Assembly: GCF_002968635.1 (NCBI RefSeq)
Contig: NZ_PVBN01000003.1
Location: 186,001 to 250,000 of the forward strand
DNA length: 64,000 nt
Source: Neorhizobium alkalisoli
Lineage (GTDB): Bacteria > Pseudomonadota > Alphaproteobacteria > Rhizobiales > Rhizobiaceae
Direction: 5' to 3'
Below are positions 43,668 to 52,077 of the stretch, one piece after another. Each line of letters starts with the position of its first letter. The first letter of the stretch is position 1. The position numbers were made by a program, and so were the translations under genes. The notes beneath the pieces are model-generated. The model did not search any database, was not told where the DNA came from, and saw nothing but the letters and a program-made list of their open reading frames with translations.

Positions 43668-44969
43668 ATGCGAACGTCGCGAACGCTCGGCATAGTCATG
43701 ATCGCGCCTGCTGCGATCATGATCTTCCTATTCTACCTGATGCCGGCAATCCTGACGGGCATCTTCGCCATGACCAACATGAGTACGGCGACCGGTATTT
43801 CCGGCGGCGTCTTTCAGGTCACCCAAGGGGCGGTGAACCGGCTGGGGCCTGATATGCCCGAGCTTGCATCAGGCATAGCGGAGCCGCGTTTTGTCATCGA
43901 CGAGGAGGGATTGGCGGCGCTGGAGGCGTTGAAGCTGAAGCCGGGTTATGCCGCCGAATTGAGGGGCCAGCACATCGGTGAGGTTTTTGCCTCCCGGCGA
44001 GAGGCGGAGCGGGTCATAAAGGCGCTCAAAGACCGGCCTTCGACCCGTGAGGTGAAACAGATTTCCGATCTCTTTAATCGCTCGGTCCTCAATACCCGGT
44101 TCGAGACGCGCGATGCGTTGATCGGCAACCTGGAAAAACTGGGTTTCAGGCTGAAGCCGGAAGAGCAGGACAAGGTCGCGAGGGAAACCTATACCGGCTG
44201 GGTCTGGACAACAGACAATTTCAAGGTCATTGCCAACTCACCCGACATGGCGAAGATCTTTCTCAATACCGCCTTCTATGTCGCTGTAACCCTTATGCTC
44301 TTCAACGTGAGCTACGCGCTTTTCCTGGCCGTGACGACTCACTATATGCCGCCTGCGACCGCCTCCATTTTCCGCGCCGTCTGGCTCCTGCCGCGTATCA
44401 CGCCGGTGGTGATCTATGTCTTGATGTGGAAATGGCTGACCTGGGACAACGGCTTTATTTCCATGTTCATGGGCCAGTTCGGGGTGCCGCCGAAGAACTA
44501 TCTGCTCGATAATGCATACAACGCCTGGTTCTTCGTGATCCTGATCAACGGTTTCATCGGCGCGTCGATGGGAATGCTGGTCTTTTCCTCGGCGATCAAG
44601 GCGATCCCTCAAACGCATTTTCATGCAAGCGAGGTGGATGGCGCCAGCCGTTGGCAGCAGATCCGTTACATCATCCTGCCGCAGCTGCGTTGGCCGATCC
44701 TGTTCGTGACGTGCTATCAAACGCTTTCGCTGCTCGCTTCATTCAACGAAATCCTTCTTTCGACCCGCGGCGGGCCGGGGCGGGCGACCGAAGTCTGGTC
44801 GCTCGCCGCCTACCACACAGCGCTCAACAACTATACCGGTAACTTGGAATACGGCCTGGGCGCGGCCCTTGCGCTGATGCTGGTGATCATCGGGGTCATC
44901 CTGTCGCTGATCTACCTGCGCATCTTTCGTTACGACACCCTGATCTCCAAGCCGTTGATCGAGGATTGA
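43668..44969 (+). CDS. CUT1 ABC transporter permease with long periplasmic insertion
   Basis: A 433-residue MalF-type permease, against about 300 for most CUT1 first permeases. After the first helix (residues about 8-35) there is a hydrophilic stretch to about residue 198 (including LASGIAEPRFVIDEEGLAALEALKLKPGYAAELRGQ). The remaining helices and the EAA loop (HFHASEVDGASRWQQIRYIILPQLRWP) follow. This resembles the large P2 loop of Escherichia coli MalF in position, not in sequence. I start at the ATG at 43668; the longer frame runs into the binding-protein gene. Confidence 0.85.
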   Translation: MRTSRTLGIVMIAPAAIMIFLFYLMPAILTGIFAMTNMSTATGISGGVFQVTQGAVNRLGPDMPELASGIAEPRFVIDEEGLAALEALKLKPGYAAELRGQHIGEVFASRREAERVIKALKDRPSTREVKQISDLFNRSVLNTRFETRDALIGNLEKLGFRLKPEEQDKVARETYTGWVWTTDNFKVIANSPDMAKIFLNTAFYVAVTLMLFNVSYALFLAVTTHYMPPATASIFRAVWLLPRITPVVIYVLMWKWLTWDNGFISMFMGQFGVPPKNYLLDNAYNAWFFVILINGFIGASMGMLVFSSAIKAIPQTHFHASEVDGASRWQQIRYIILPQLRWPILFVTCYQTLSLLASFNEILLSTRGGPGRATEVWSLAAYHTALNNYTGNLEYGLGAALALMLVIIGVILSLIYLRIFRYDTLISKPLIED

Positions 44970-44971
44970 TG

Positions 44972-45814
44972 ATGGCTGACAAGACTCAGACTTCCGCGAA
45001 CTTCTCGAGCGTGCCGGTCATGCTGCTGCTGACGCTGGTCAGCTTGCCGCTCGTGCTGATGTATGCCTATCTCTTCATCGATACGATCAGCAATTCGGAG
45101 GCAGGCTCGCTGATCCCGAACGAGCTGACCCTCGAACACTGGCGATTTCTCTGGGAAACCCGGCCAGGTAAGGCCAGCATCTGGCTCGTAACCCTCAACA
45201 CCTTCATTTTTGCCGGCAGCATCACGGCGGTGATCCTGATCGTCTCCTCGATGGCGGGTTATGTATTGTCGCGGCTGAATGTCCCGGCGCGCGGCTTGTT
45301 GCTAGCCGGCGTCATGGTGCTGCATGCCTTTCCCTCGGTGACCCTCATCATCTCGATCTTCATCGTTCTCCAGTATGTAGGCCTCTATAATTCACTGATC
45401 GGCGTCATCCTGGTGAAAGCGGCGATCGACATGCCGCTTGGGATCTGGCTGATGAAGGGCTTCTACGACACGGTGCCATGGGAAATAGAGATGGCAGGTC
45501 TCGTCGACGGCGCCTCGCGGTTCACCGTCTGGCGGCGGCTTGTCCTGCCGCAGATCAAGCCGGCGATCATGGCGCTCGGCCTCTTTTCCTTCCTCACCGG
45601 ATGGAGCGAGTTCATTCTGCCGCAAGTGCTTGCGCCCGGCTCGCAGGTGCAGGTGCTGTCGGTCTATCTGGCAAGCCTGATCGCGGACGACAACAACTTC
45701 GATTTTGCCACTTTCAAGGCGGTCGGCGTGTTCTACGTTGTCCCGGTCCTCGTTCTCTATGTCTTTTTCCAGAAGCATCTCATGAACATCTACGGCGGAG
45801 GCACAAAGGGCTGA
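44972..45814 (+). CDS. CUT1 ABC transporter permease (MalG type)
   Basis: A 280-residue permease with six membrane helices and the EAA loop IEMAGLVDGASRFTVWRRLVLPQIKPAI. GAGGA lies six bases before the ATG at 44972; an ATG at 44969 overlaps the previous stop. The stop overlaps the ATPase start (TGATG). With the preceding permease it forms the channel. Confidence 0.88.
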   Translation: MADKTQTSANFSSVPVMLLLTLVSLPLVLMYAYLFIDTISNSEAGSLIPNELTLEHWRFLWETRPGKASIWLVTLNTFIFAGSITAVILIVSSMAGYVLSRLNVPARGLLLAGVMVLHAFPSVTLIISIFIVLQYVGLYNSLIGVILVKAAIDMPLGIWLMKGFYDTVPWEIEMAGLVDGASRFTVWRRLVLPQIKPAIMALGLFSFLTGWSEFILPQVLAPGSQVQVLSVYLASLIADDNNFDFATFKAVGVFYVVPVLVLYVFFQKHLMNIYGGGTKG

Positions 45815-46869
45815 TGCGTATTCTGCTCGATAAATTCTCGAAAAGTTTCGGGAACACCAAAGTGATCGAGGCAATGGACCTCGAGGTGGGCTCCGGAGAA
45901 ATGCTGGCGCTGCTCGGCCCCTCCGGTTGCGGCAAATCCACGACCCTATTTGCGATTTGCGGCATCCACCGGCCAACGTCGGGTCGCATCCTGTTTGGCG
46001 AAAGAGACGTCACTAGCCTCCCGAGCCAGGAGCGCAATGTCGGCGTCGTCTTCCAGTCATACGCGCTTTATCCGCATATGACCGTTGAGGAGAATATAGG
46101 CTTTCCGCTGACGGTGCGGCGGCTGCCTGCCGGCGATATCAAAAAGCGGGTCGCGGAAATTTCGGCACTCGTCCACATCGACAATCTCCTCGGCCGACGA
46201 CCAGCCCAGCTTTCCGGCGGGCAACAACAGCGCGTCGCGCTCGCACGGGCGCTCATCCGCCGGCCGGACGTGCTGCTGCTCGACGAACCGCTTGCCAATC
46301 TGGATGCGAAATTGCGCCTCGAGATGCGTTCAGAAATCCGCCGTCTGCAGAAGGAGACGGGCATTACCGCCATCCTCGTGACGCATGACCAGGTGGAAGC
46401 GATGAGCATGTGCGACCGTATCGCCATCATGAAAGAAGGCGAGATCGTCCAGATCGCCACGCCGTCGGAGATGTACAACGATCCACGCACCGCCTTCGTC
46501 GCCGGCTTCCTCGGCAATCCACCAATCTCTTTCCTGAAGGGCAAGGCACTGAGCGGGGCGTTCGTCTCCGGCGACGGTAATTTCAGGTTGCCTCTCGGGT
46601 CGCTTCGCGACATCGGTGATGGCAGGGCTTTGACGCTCGGTATCCGGCCCGAGCATTTCGGCCCAAAGGGCGACCTGGTCATCGAGGGTAAGGTCGCTTT
46701 TGCGGAAACGCAGGGGCGTGAAAATCTCTATGACGTCGTGCTTGCGGACGGGTCCGTGCTGCGTTCGATCCAGCCGGTGCGCGATGACGTGAAGCTCGGC
46801 GACTGCGTTCGCTGGAACCTTTCCAGCGAGGCGGCATTCGTCTTTGCGGAAGATGGCCGGAGACTCTGA
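45814..46869 (+). CDS. ABC transporter ATP-binding protein (UgpC/MalK type)
   Basis: A 351-residue ATPase with Walker A GPSGCGKST, signature [15 protein letters not shown], Walker B LLLDEPLANLD and a C-terminal TOBE domain (LTLGIRPEHFG), the UgpC/MalK layout. The ATG overlaps the permease stop. It serves the upstream permeases. It ends two bases before the GDPD-LacI gene, so cotranscription is almost certain. Confidence 0.9.
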   Translation: MRILLDKFSKSFGNTKVIEAMDLEVGSGEMLALLGPSGCGKSTTLFAICGIHRPTSGRILFGERDVTSLPSQERNVGVVFQSYALYPHMTVEENIGFPLTVRRLPAGDIKKRVAEISALVHIDNLLGRRPAQLSGGQQQRVALARALIRRPDVLLLDEPLANLDAKLRLEMRSEIRRLQKETGITAILVTHDQVEAMSMCDRIAIMKEGEIVQIATPSEMYNDPRTAFVAGFLGNPPISFLKGKALSGAFVSGDGNFRLPLGSLRDIGDGRALTLGIRPEHFGPKGDLVIEGKVAFAETQGRENLYDVVLADGSVLRSIQPVRDDVKLGDCVRWNLSSEAAFVFAEDGRRL

Positions 46870-46871
46870 TC

Positions 46872-48611
46872 ATGGATCGCTTCGCTGCTTTCTTCAGAAG
46901 ATTCGGGTGGCCGGAAAACAGGGGGCGGATGCCATTCTGCATCGGCCATCGCGGCGCCAGCGGCTACGAACGGGAAAATACGCTCGCCGCTTTCCGCCGA
47001 GCCGCCGAGCTCGGTGCCGAGATGTGGGAACTCGACACCCAGATGACCGCTGACGGGGTGGTCGTCGTCTCCCATGACGATCACCTGGAACGGGTATTCG
47101 ACAATGACGCATATATTTCGCAGATGAGCTTTGCCGAGCTTCGCGAGACCGTGCCTGATGTGCCGAGCTTCGAGGAGGTGGCGGCGCTTGGTCGGGCGAC
47201 CGGCTGTGGGCTTTACGTGGAGCTTAAACGGCCCGGCACCGGGCCTCTCTGCTGGCAGCATCTGAAAGACATGAACCAGCGCTTTGCCTGCCTTGGCTCG
47301 TTCGACGTGCAGCAGGTGCGTGAATTGCGTGAGATGGGCTGCGATTTTCCGCTTTCGGTGCTGATCCGCGTCGGTCACGATCCGCACCTGCTGGGCGAGG
47401 ATTCGGGCGCCGATATCCTGCATCTCTGCTGGGAAAAGGCGAGCGACACGCCGCAGGAATTCGTCACCGAGGAATTGATCGAAAAGGCTTTTTCCGACGG
47501 TAAGGAGATCGTGCTATGGCACGAAGAGCGACCGGATGTATTGAAGGACATCATGGGACTGCCGGTTCTCGGCATCTGTACCGACCTGCCGGACCTGATG
47601 CGTTCGAAGGAGCCGAACGGAGCGACCCGTGAGCAGCGGCGCGTTACCTCCTTCGACGTGGCACGGGCGGCGGGCGTCTCCCGCGCGGCCGTATCTCGGG
47701 CATTCACGCCGGATGCCAGCGTTTCGGAGAAGACCCGGGAGAAGGTTTATCAGGCCGCAAGAGAGCTTGGCTATCGGGTCAACTATCTCGCTCGCAGCCT
47801 GACGAACAAGCGGTCCGATTTCGTCGGACTCGTCGCCGCCGGCCTCGACAACCCGTTCCGCACCCAGCAACTCGAACATCTGGCGCGGGCGCTGATCGCC
47901 CGCAACTACCGCCCGATTCTGCTGCCGACCTCCAAGGAGGCGGATACGTCGACCGTTATCGGGCAGCTGCTGCATTACGCGGTCTCCGGCGTGATCGTCA
48001 CCTCCGACGCGCCACCCTCGCATATCTGCGAGGAATGCGCCGCCGAAGGCGTGCCGATCGTGCTGATCAACAAGGGCGAAGATTTTCCTTTCGTCGACCG
48101 CGTCGTCTCCGATGACCGGATGTCGGGTTATACCGCGGCCGACCACTTGCTCGCAGCCGGTGCGACAAAGCTCGCCGTCCTCGCCGGGACGGGCGTCTCC
48201 TATTCCTCGCGCCGCCGTGCAGAGGCCTTCCAGAGCCGCTGTGCAAGCCTCGGCATCGAGGCACCGCTGATACCCGTCGCGATCAACGACTACAGGCACG
48301 GTCATGAGGCGGTAGAGAGGCTTCTGGATCTTGGGATCGACGGTGTCTTTTCGGTCAACGACTACATGGCCTGCGGCGTTCTCGACGGGCTTGCCAGGGC
48401 GGGAGCCAGCTACGGAACGGTGAAGGTCATCGGTCATGACGACATTCCCCAGGCAAGCTGGACCGCCTATGACCTCACCACTTTCGTTCAGCCCTGCGAG
48501 GTGCAGGCGGAACAGGTGATCGATCTCCTTACCAGCCGCATGTCCGATCCGGATGCGGTCTCGCGGGTGGAATTCACGCCCGTGACGCTGATCAAGAGAA
48601 GAAGCGCATAG
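46872..48611 (+). CDS. Glycerophosphodiester phosphodiesterase fused to a LacI-type transcriptional regulator
   Basis: One open frame of 579 residues holds two full domains. Residues about 20-242 form a GDPD with the catalytic set intact: GHRGASGYERENT (H26, R27, E35), ELD (E53, D55), SHDD (H68) and VELKRP. It ends in GICTDLPDLM. Residues about 255-579 form a LacI regulator: helix-turn-helix TSFDVARAAGVSRAAVSRAFTPDASVSEKTREKVYQAARELGY, hinge NYLARSLTNKRSDFVGLV, then the periplasmic-binding-like effector domain. The linker is about 12 charged residues. An in-frame ATG at 47598 could also yield a separate regulator but has no ribosome site. The enzyme would split glycerophosphodiesters; the regulator probably controls this operon. 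Confidence 0.88.
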   Translation: MDRFAAFFRRFGWPENRGRMPFCIGHRGASGYERENTLAAFRRAAELGAEMWELDTQMTADGVVVVSHDDHLERVFDNDAYISQMSFAELRETVPDVPSFEEVAALGRATGCGLYVELKRPGTGPLCWQHLKDMNQRFACLGSFDVQQVRELREMGCDFPLSVLIRVGHDPHLLGEDSGADILHLCWEKASDTPQEFVTEELIEKAFSDGKEIVLWHEERPDVLKDIMGLPVLGICTDLPDLMRSKEPNGATREQRRVTSFDVARAAGVSRAAVSRAFTPDASVSEKTREKVYQAARELGYRVNYLARSLTNKRSDFVGLVAAGLDNPFRTQQLEHLARALIARNYRPILLPTSKEADTSTVIGQLLHYAVSGVIVTSDAPPSHICEECAAEGVPIVLINKGEDFPFVDRVVSDDRMSGYTAADHLLAAGATKLAVLAGTGVSYSSRRRAEAFQSRCASLGIEAPLIPVAINDYRHGHEAVERLLDLGIDGVFSVNDYMACGVLDGLARAGASYGTVKVIGHDDIPQASWTAYDLTTFVQPCEVQAEQVIDLLTSRMSDPDAVSRVEFTPVTLIKRRSA

Positions 48612-49448
48612 ATGGCATTCGCATTCGATATCTCTTCCCTGAGAGCCCGCGCCGAGGCTGCGATCTCGATCGCCCGCCAGGTCGGCCAGGAGGCTGCCGT
48701 CTTCCGGGCGGAAGCTCTGCCGGAAATGCTTGGCATCGAGAACAAGGGTCCGCAGGATTTTGTTACCATCGCGGACAGGCGAGCCGAACTGGCAATCCGC
48801 TCGACATTGCTCGAGGAGTTTCCGCACGATTCCTTCATGGGCGAAGAGGGCGGCGGTCAGGATGGGGCGGGAGCGGGTGACGGCGGCACCTGGGTGGTGG
48901 ATCCGATCGACGGTACGACCAATTTCATTCGTGGCTTTCGTCACTGGGGTGTGTCGATCGCCTTCGTCGCCGGTGACAGGATCCTGATTGGAGTAATCTA
49001 CGACGCAGCGCAGGACAGGGTATTTCACGCGATCCGCGGGCAGGGCGCCTTCAAGGAAGGCAAACCGATCGCTGCGGCCAAAACCAGCGATCCCTCCCAC
49101 GCTATCGCCATCCTCGGCCATTCCCGGCGCACCGACTTTGAGGATTATCTCGCCGTCTCCCGCAAGCTCTACGAGCGTGGTATCGACTATCGCCGGATGG
49201 GGGCTGCGGCGATCGGCCTGGTCCGTGTCGCAGAAGGCATATCCGACCTCTATTACGAACGGCATCTGTCTGCCTGGGACATGCTGGCCGGCATGATCAT
49301 TGCCGCTGAGGCCGGCGCGGCGGTTTCCATGCCGCCGCTTGAAAAATTGCTTCGGCACGGCGGACCGGTGATGGCTTCTTCCCCCGGATTGGCCGATGAA
49401 TTCGCATTCCTGCTCGAGATCGAGGATTTCTCCGCCGCAGCGTCGTGA
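48612..49448 (+). CDS. Inositol monophosphatase family protein
   Basis: A 278-residue Mg-dependent phosphatase with the family metal sites: GEEGGG, DPIDGTTNFIRGF and AWDMLAGMIIAAEAGA. Family members hydrolyse inositol phosphates, 3'-phosphoadenosine phosphate or histidinol phosphate; here the neighbours favour a sugar or polyol phosphate. It begins directly after the GDPD-LacI stop and closes the operon. A stem-loop follows. Confidence 0.88.
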   Translation: MAFAFDISSLRARAEAAISIARQVGQEAAVFRAEALPEMLGIENKGPQDFVTIADRRAELAIRSTLLEEFPHDSFMGEEGGGQDGAGAGDGGTWVVDPIDGTTNFIRGFRHWGVSIAFVAGDRILIGVIYDAAQDRVFHAIRGQGAFKEGKPIAAAKTSDPSHAIAILGHSRRTDFEDYLAVSRKLYERGIDYRRMGAAAIGLVRVAEGISDLYYERHLSAWDMLAGMIIAAEAGAAVSMPPLEKLLRHGGPVMASSPGLADEFAFLLEIEDFSAAAS

Positions 49449-49467
49449 CTGCCGGGCATCAAGATGG

Positions 49468-49494
49468 ATTGACCGCGACCGCTGTCGGGTCAAT
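49468..49494 (+). terminator. Stem-loop after the inositol-phosphatase-like gene
   Basis: ATTGACC pairs with GGTCAAT around an inner CGAC/GTCG hairpin with a four-base loop (one bulged base). It lies 19 bp after the stop codon. There is no long T-run. It separates this operon from the next regulator gene. Confidence 0.5.
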
Positions 49495-49499
49495 GTATA

Positions 49500-49520
49500 G
49501 GAGGGATCGTTGATCCTTCC
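49500..49520. promoter_or_regulatory. Inverted repeat GGAGGGATC-N3-GATCCTTCC upstream of lacI
   Basis: Nine-base arms with eight matches lie 23 bp before the start of the LacI-type regulator. It may be an operator for autoregulation, or an RNA hairpin. Confidence 0.35.
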
Positions 49521-49543
49521 CATACCTCTGCCAAGTGACGTTC

Positions 49544-50578
49544 ATGCCCCTACGAGACCAAAAGAAAAGCCGCGTAACGCTCCTTGATGTGGCGCGTCAC
49601 GCCAATGTTTCGCGTGCGACCGCTTCGCTTGTCATCCGCAAGAGCCCGCTGGTCGGGAGCGAAACCAGAGCGCGGGTCGAGGAGGTCATGCGCGAACTCG
49701 GCTATGTCTACAACATGGGCGCGGCACGCCTTCGCGCAGAACGCAGTCACACCGTCGGCGTCATCGTACCCAACCTTACCAATCCGTTTTTTGCAGAATT
49801 GCTCTCCGGTATCGAGGCAATGATCGATGATGCAGGTCTGGTGGTCATCCTGGCCAATAGCGGCGATCTGGTCGAGCGGCAGGACGTGGTGATGCAGCGA
49901 ATGCGGGAGCACGGCGTCGATGGCGTTATCTTGTGTCCCGCAGCAGGGACCGAACCCACATACCTGCGACGCGCCACCGAATGGAACCTGCCGCTTGTGC
50001 AGGTCCTGCGCCATATTTCTGATGAAGCGGATTATGCGGGCGTGGATTATGCCGGCGGGATGCATCAGGCGGTCGACTATCTGGTATCGCTTGGCCATCA
50101 CCGCATCGCTTTTGCCGTGCACGGCCCCATCCATTCGGCCTATCACGAGCGCATCAGCGGCTTTGGCGAAGCAATGCGATCGCATGGCCTCGGCGCGGAT
50201 ATGATCATCCGCGTGCCGAACCAACTTGGCGAGATCGCCAATTCCGCAAATCTCCTCCTCAATCACTCCGAACCACCGACTGCGGTCATCTGCTTCAATG
50301 ACGTCATAGCGCTCGGTCTTTCGGCCGGGCTCTATGACTGCGGGGTCAAGATAGGTTCGGATTTTTCGCTCATCGGCTTCGACGATGTGACCGACGCGGA
50401 GGCAATGCGGCCGCGGCTCACATCCGTTTCGACTGCGCCGGCGACTATTGGCGAGAATGCTGCCCGGCTGCTCTTGAGCCGATTGCGGGATCCGCTCCGG
50501 TCACCGGAAAAAATTGTGCAGCAAACGCAACTCCACGTACGTCAGTCCTGCGCGCCGGCGATGATTGCCGCGGTCTGA
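49544..50578 (+). CDS. LacI family transcriptional regulator
   Basis: A 344-residue regulator with the N-terminal helix-turn-helix VTLLDVARHANVSRATASLVIRKSPLVGSETRARVEEVMRELGYVYNMGAARLRAERS and a ligand-binding domain (HTVGVIVPNLTNPFFAELLSGIEAMID). I start at the ATG at 49544; a GTG at 49535 is in frame. It is followed by an amino-acid-type ABC operon with a perfect palindrome at its promoter, so it is the likely local repressor. Confidence 0.9.
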   Translation: MPLRDQKKSRVTLLDVARHANVSRATASLVIRKSPLVGSETRARVEEVMRELGYVYNMGAARLRAERSHTVGVIVPNLTNPFFAELLSGIEAMIDDAGLVVILANSGDLVERQDVVMQRMREHGVDGVILCPAAGTEPTYLRRATEWNLPLVQVLRHISDEADYAGVDYAGGMHQAVDYLVSLGHHRIAFAVHGPIHSAYHERISGFGEAMRSHGLGADMIIRVPNQLGEIANSANLLLNHSEPPTAVICFNDVIALGLSAGLYDCGVKIGSDFSLIGFDDVTDAEAMRPRLTSVSTAPATIGENAARLLLSRLRDPLRSPEKIVQQTQLHVRQSCAPAMIAAV

Positions 50579-50593
50579 CGCGATTAAATCCGG

Positions 50594-50630
50594 TTGACGC
50601 AAGGTCGAAAAGATTTTAGATCGATCTAAA
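50594..50630 (+). promoter_or_regulatory. Promoter with perfect 16-bp operator TTTAGATCGATCTAAA
   Basis: A -35-like TTGACG at 50594-50599 is followed 17 bases later by a TAGATC in the -10 position. This overlaps the perfect palindrome at 50615-50630. The palindrome has the central CG common in LacI-family operators. It lies between the LacI gene and the ABC permease start at 50654, so repression by blocking the -10 region is the simple reading. Confidence 0.6.
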
Positions 50631-50653
50631 TGCGCATCTATCGCAGAGGAGCG

Positions 50654-51355
50654 ATGGATGTCCGGCATCATTGGGGAGGACCCAAGTTGTATAATTTCAA
50701 CTTCGAGCCCGTGCTTGCGGGATTCGATCAGCTGCTGATCGGCGCCTGGCTGACGATCCAGCTTTCCTGCGCGGCGATGATCCTCGGGCTGATCGTCTCG
50801 ATCCTTTGCGCCGCCGGCAAGACCTCCGGCATAGCGCCGCTGCGATGGGTGATTGACGCCTATATCGAGATCATCCGCAACACTCCCTTCCTGGTGCAGA
50901 TTTTCTTCATCTTCTTCGGCCTGCCGTCACTCGGCCTGCGTCTCTCGCCGAACAGCGCCGCACTCCTGGCATTGGTTGTCAATTTCGGCGCCTACGGCAC
51001 CGAAATCATCCGCGCCGGTATCGAGTCGATCCAAAAGGGACAGGTGGAGGCGGGTACCGCGCTCGGTCTCTCGAAGCTTCAGATTTTCCGTTACATCATC
51101 ATGAAGCCGGCGCTGCGCACTGTTTATCCCGCACTGACCAGCCAGTTCATTTACCTGATGCTGACCTCAAGCGTCGTTTCGGCGATCTCTGCCGACGATC
51201 TGGCTGCCGCCGGCAACGACCTCCAGTCGGCGACGTTCGCGAGCTTCGAGGTGTATATCGTCATCACCCTCATGTACCTCGCCATGTCGGTTGGCTTCTC
51301 GGCAGTCTTCTCAGTCATCGAGAAGGCCGCCTTCAAGTATCCGCTGAGCCGATAG
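50654..51355 (+). CDS. Polar amino acid-type ABC transporter permease (first)
   Basis: A 233-residue HisM/GlnP-type permease with IRNTPFLVQIFFIFFGLPSLGLRLSP and the EAA loop EAGTALGLSKLQIFRYIIMKPALRTVYPAL. AGAGGA precedes the ATG at 50654; an ATG at 50630 falls inside the operator. It forms a heterodimeric channel with the next gene. Confidence 0.88.
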   Translation: MDVRHHWGGPKLYNFNFEPVLAGFDQLLIGAWLTIQLSCAAMILGLIVSILCAAGKTSGIAPLRWVIDAYIEIIRNTPFLVQIFFIFFGLPSLGLRLSPNSAALLALVVNFGAYGTEIIRAGIESIQKGQVEAGTALGLSKLQIFRYIIMKPALRTVYPALTSQFIYLMLTSSVVSAISADDLAAAGNDLQSATFASFEVYIVITLMYLAMSVGFSAVFSVIEKAAFKYPLSR

Positions 51356-51365
51356 GAGTGGCGTT

Positions 51366-52025
51366 ATGCTGATCAGACCCTTCGGCTGGAACGAATTCTG
51401 GATCATCGTGATGGCGGCGCAGTGGACGATCGCGCTGTCGGCGATCGCTTTCGCTGGCGGTGGCATCGGTGGCCTCTTCATCGCTCTCGCGCGCGTTTCG
51501 GACTCCAAGTGGCCGCGTCTTCTTGCGACCGGTTTCATCCGTATCTTTCAGGGAACGCCGCTCCTGATGCAGCTCTTCCTAGTTTTCTTCGGCATGAACA
51601 TCATGGGCTTTGCTATCAATCCCTGGCTTGCGGCCGCGGTCGCTTTGACGCTGCATGCCAGCGCCTTCCTTGGCGAAATCTGGCGCGGCTGCATCGAGGC
51701 GGTACCGCCCGGGCAAAGGGAAGCGGCGACGGCACTTGGTCTGCGCTACTATAACCGTATGCGCTATATCCTCCTGCCGCAGGCATCTCGCATCGCCGTG
51801 GCGCCGACGGTTGGTTTTCTCGTACAGCTCATCAAGGGTACGTCGCTCGCAGCGATCATCGGCTTCACCGAACTCACCCGCCAGGGCCAGATTATCAACA
51901 ATGCGACCTTCAGCCCATTCATGGTCTTCGGAACGGTCGCAGCGGTCTATTTCGTGCTGTGCTGGCCGTTGTCGGTGCTGGCGCGGCGTATGGAAACGAG
52001 GTTTTCCCGAGCAACGGCTCGTTGA
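51366..52025 (+). CDS. Polar amino acid-type ABC transporter permease (second)
   Basis: A 219-residue paralogue of the previous permease with FIRIFQGTPLLMQLFLVFFG and EAATALGLRYYNRMRYILLPQASRIAVAP. AGGAG lies before the ATG. A CCCCG/CGGGG hairpin sits between its stop and the binding-protein gene. Confidence 0.88.
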   Translation: MLIRPFGWNEFWIIVMAAQWTIALSAIAFAGGGIGGLFIALARVSDSKWPRLLATGFIRIFQGTPLLMQLFLVFFGMNIMGFAINPWLAAAVALTLHASAFLGEIWRGCIEAVPPGQREAATALGLRYYNRMRYILLPQASRIAVAPTVGFLVQLIKGTSLAAIIGFTELTRQGQIINNATFSPFMVFGTVAAVYFVLCWPLSVLARRMETRFSRATAR

Positions 52026-52077
52026 CGGGACCCCGAGCCGGGGGGAGGAATCCGGCACAACAGAAAAGGGTAGGAAA

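Noticed and set aside
47598-48611. A separate LacI gene starting at the in-frame ATG at 47598
   Set aside because: There is no stop between the domains and no ribosome site at this ATG, so a fusion is the simpler reading; a secondary internal product cannot be excluded.
47514-49523. A 669-codon open frame on the minus strand
   Set aside because: It is antisense to the GDPD-LacI and inositol-phosphatase genes, whose motifs are clear; its translation has no recognisable domain. Long antisense frames are common in GC-rich DNA.
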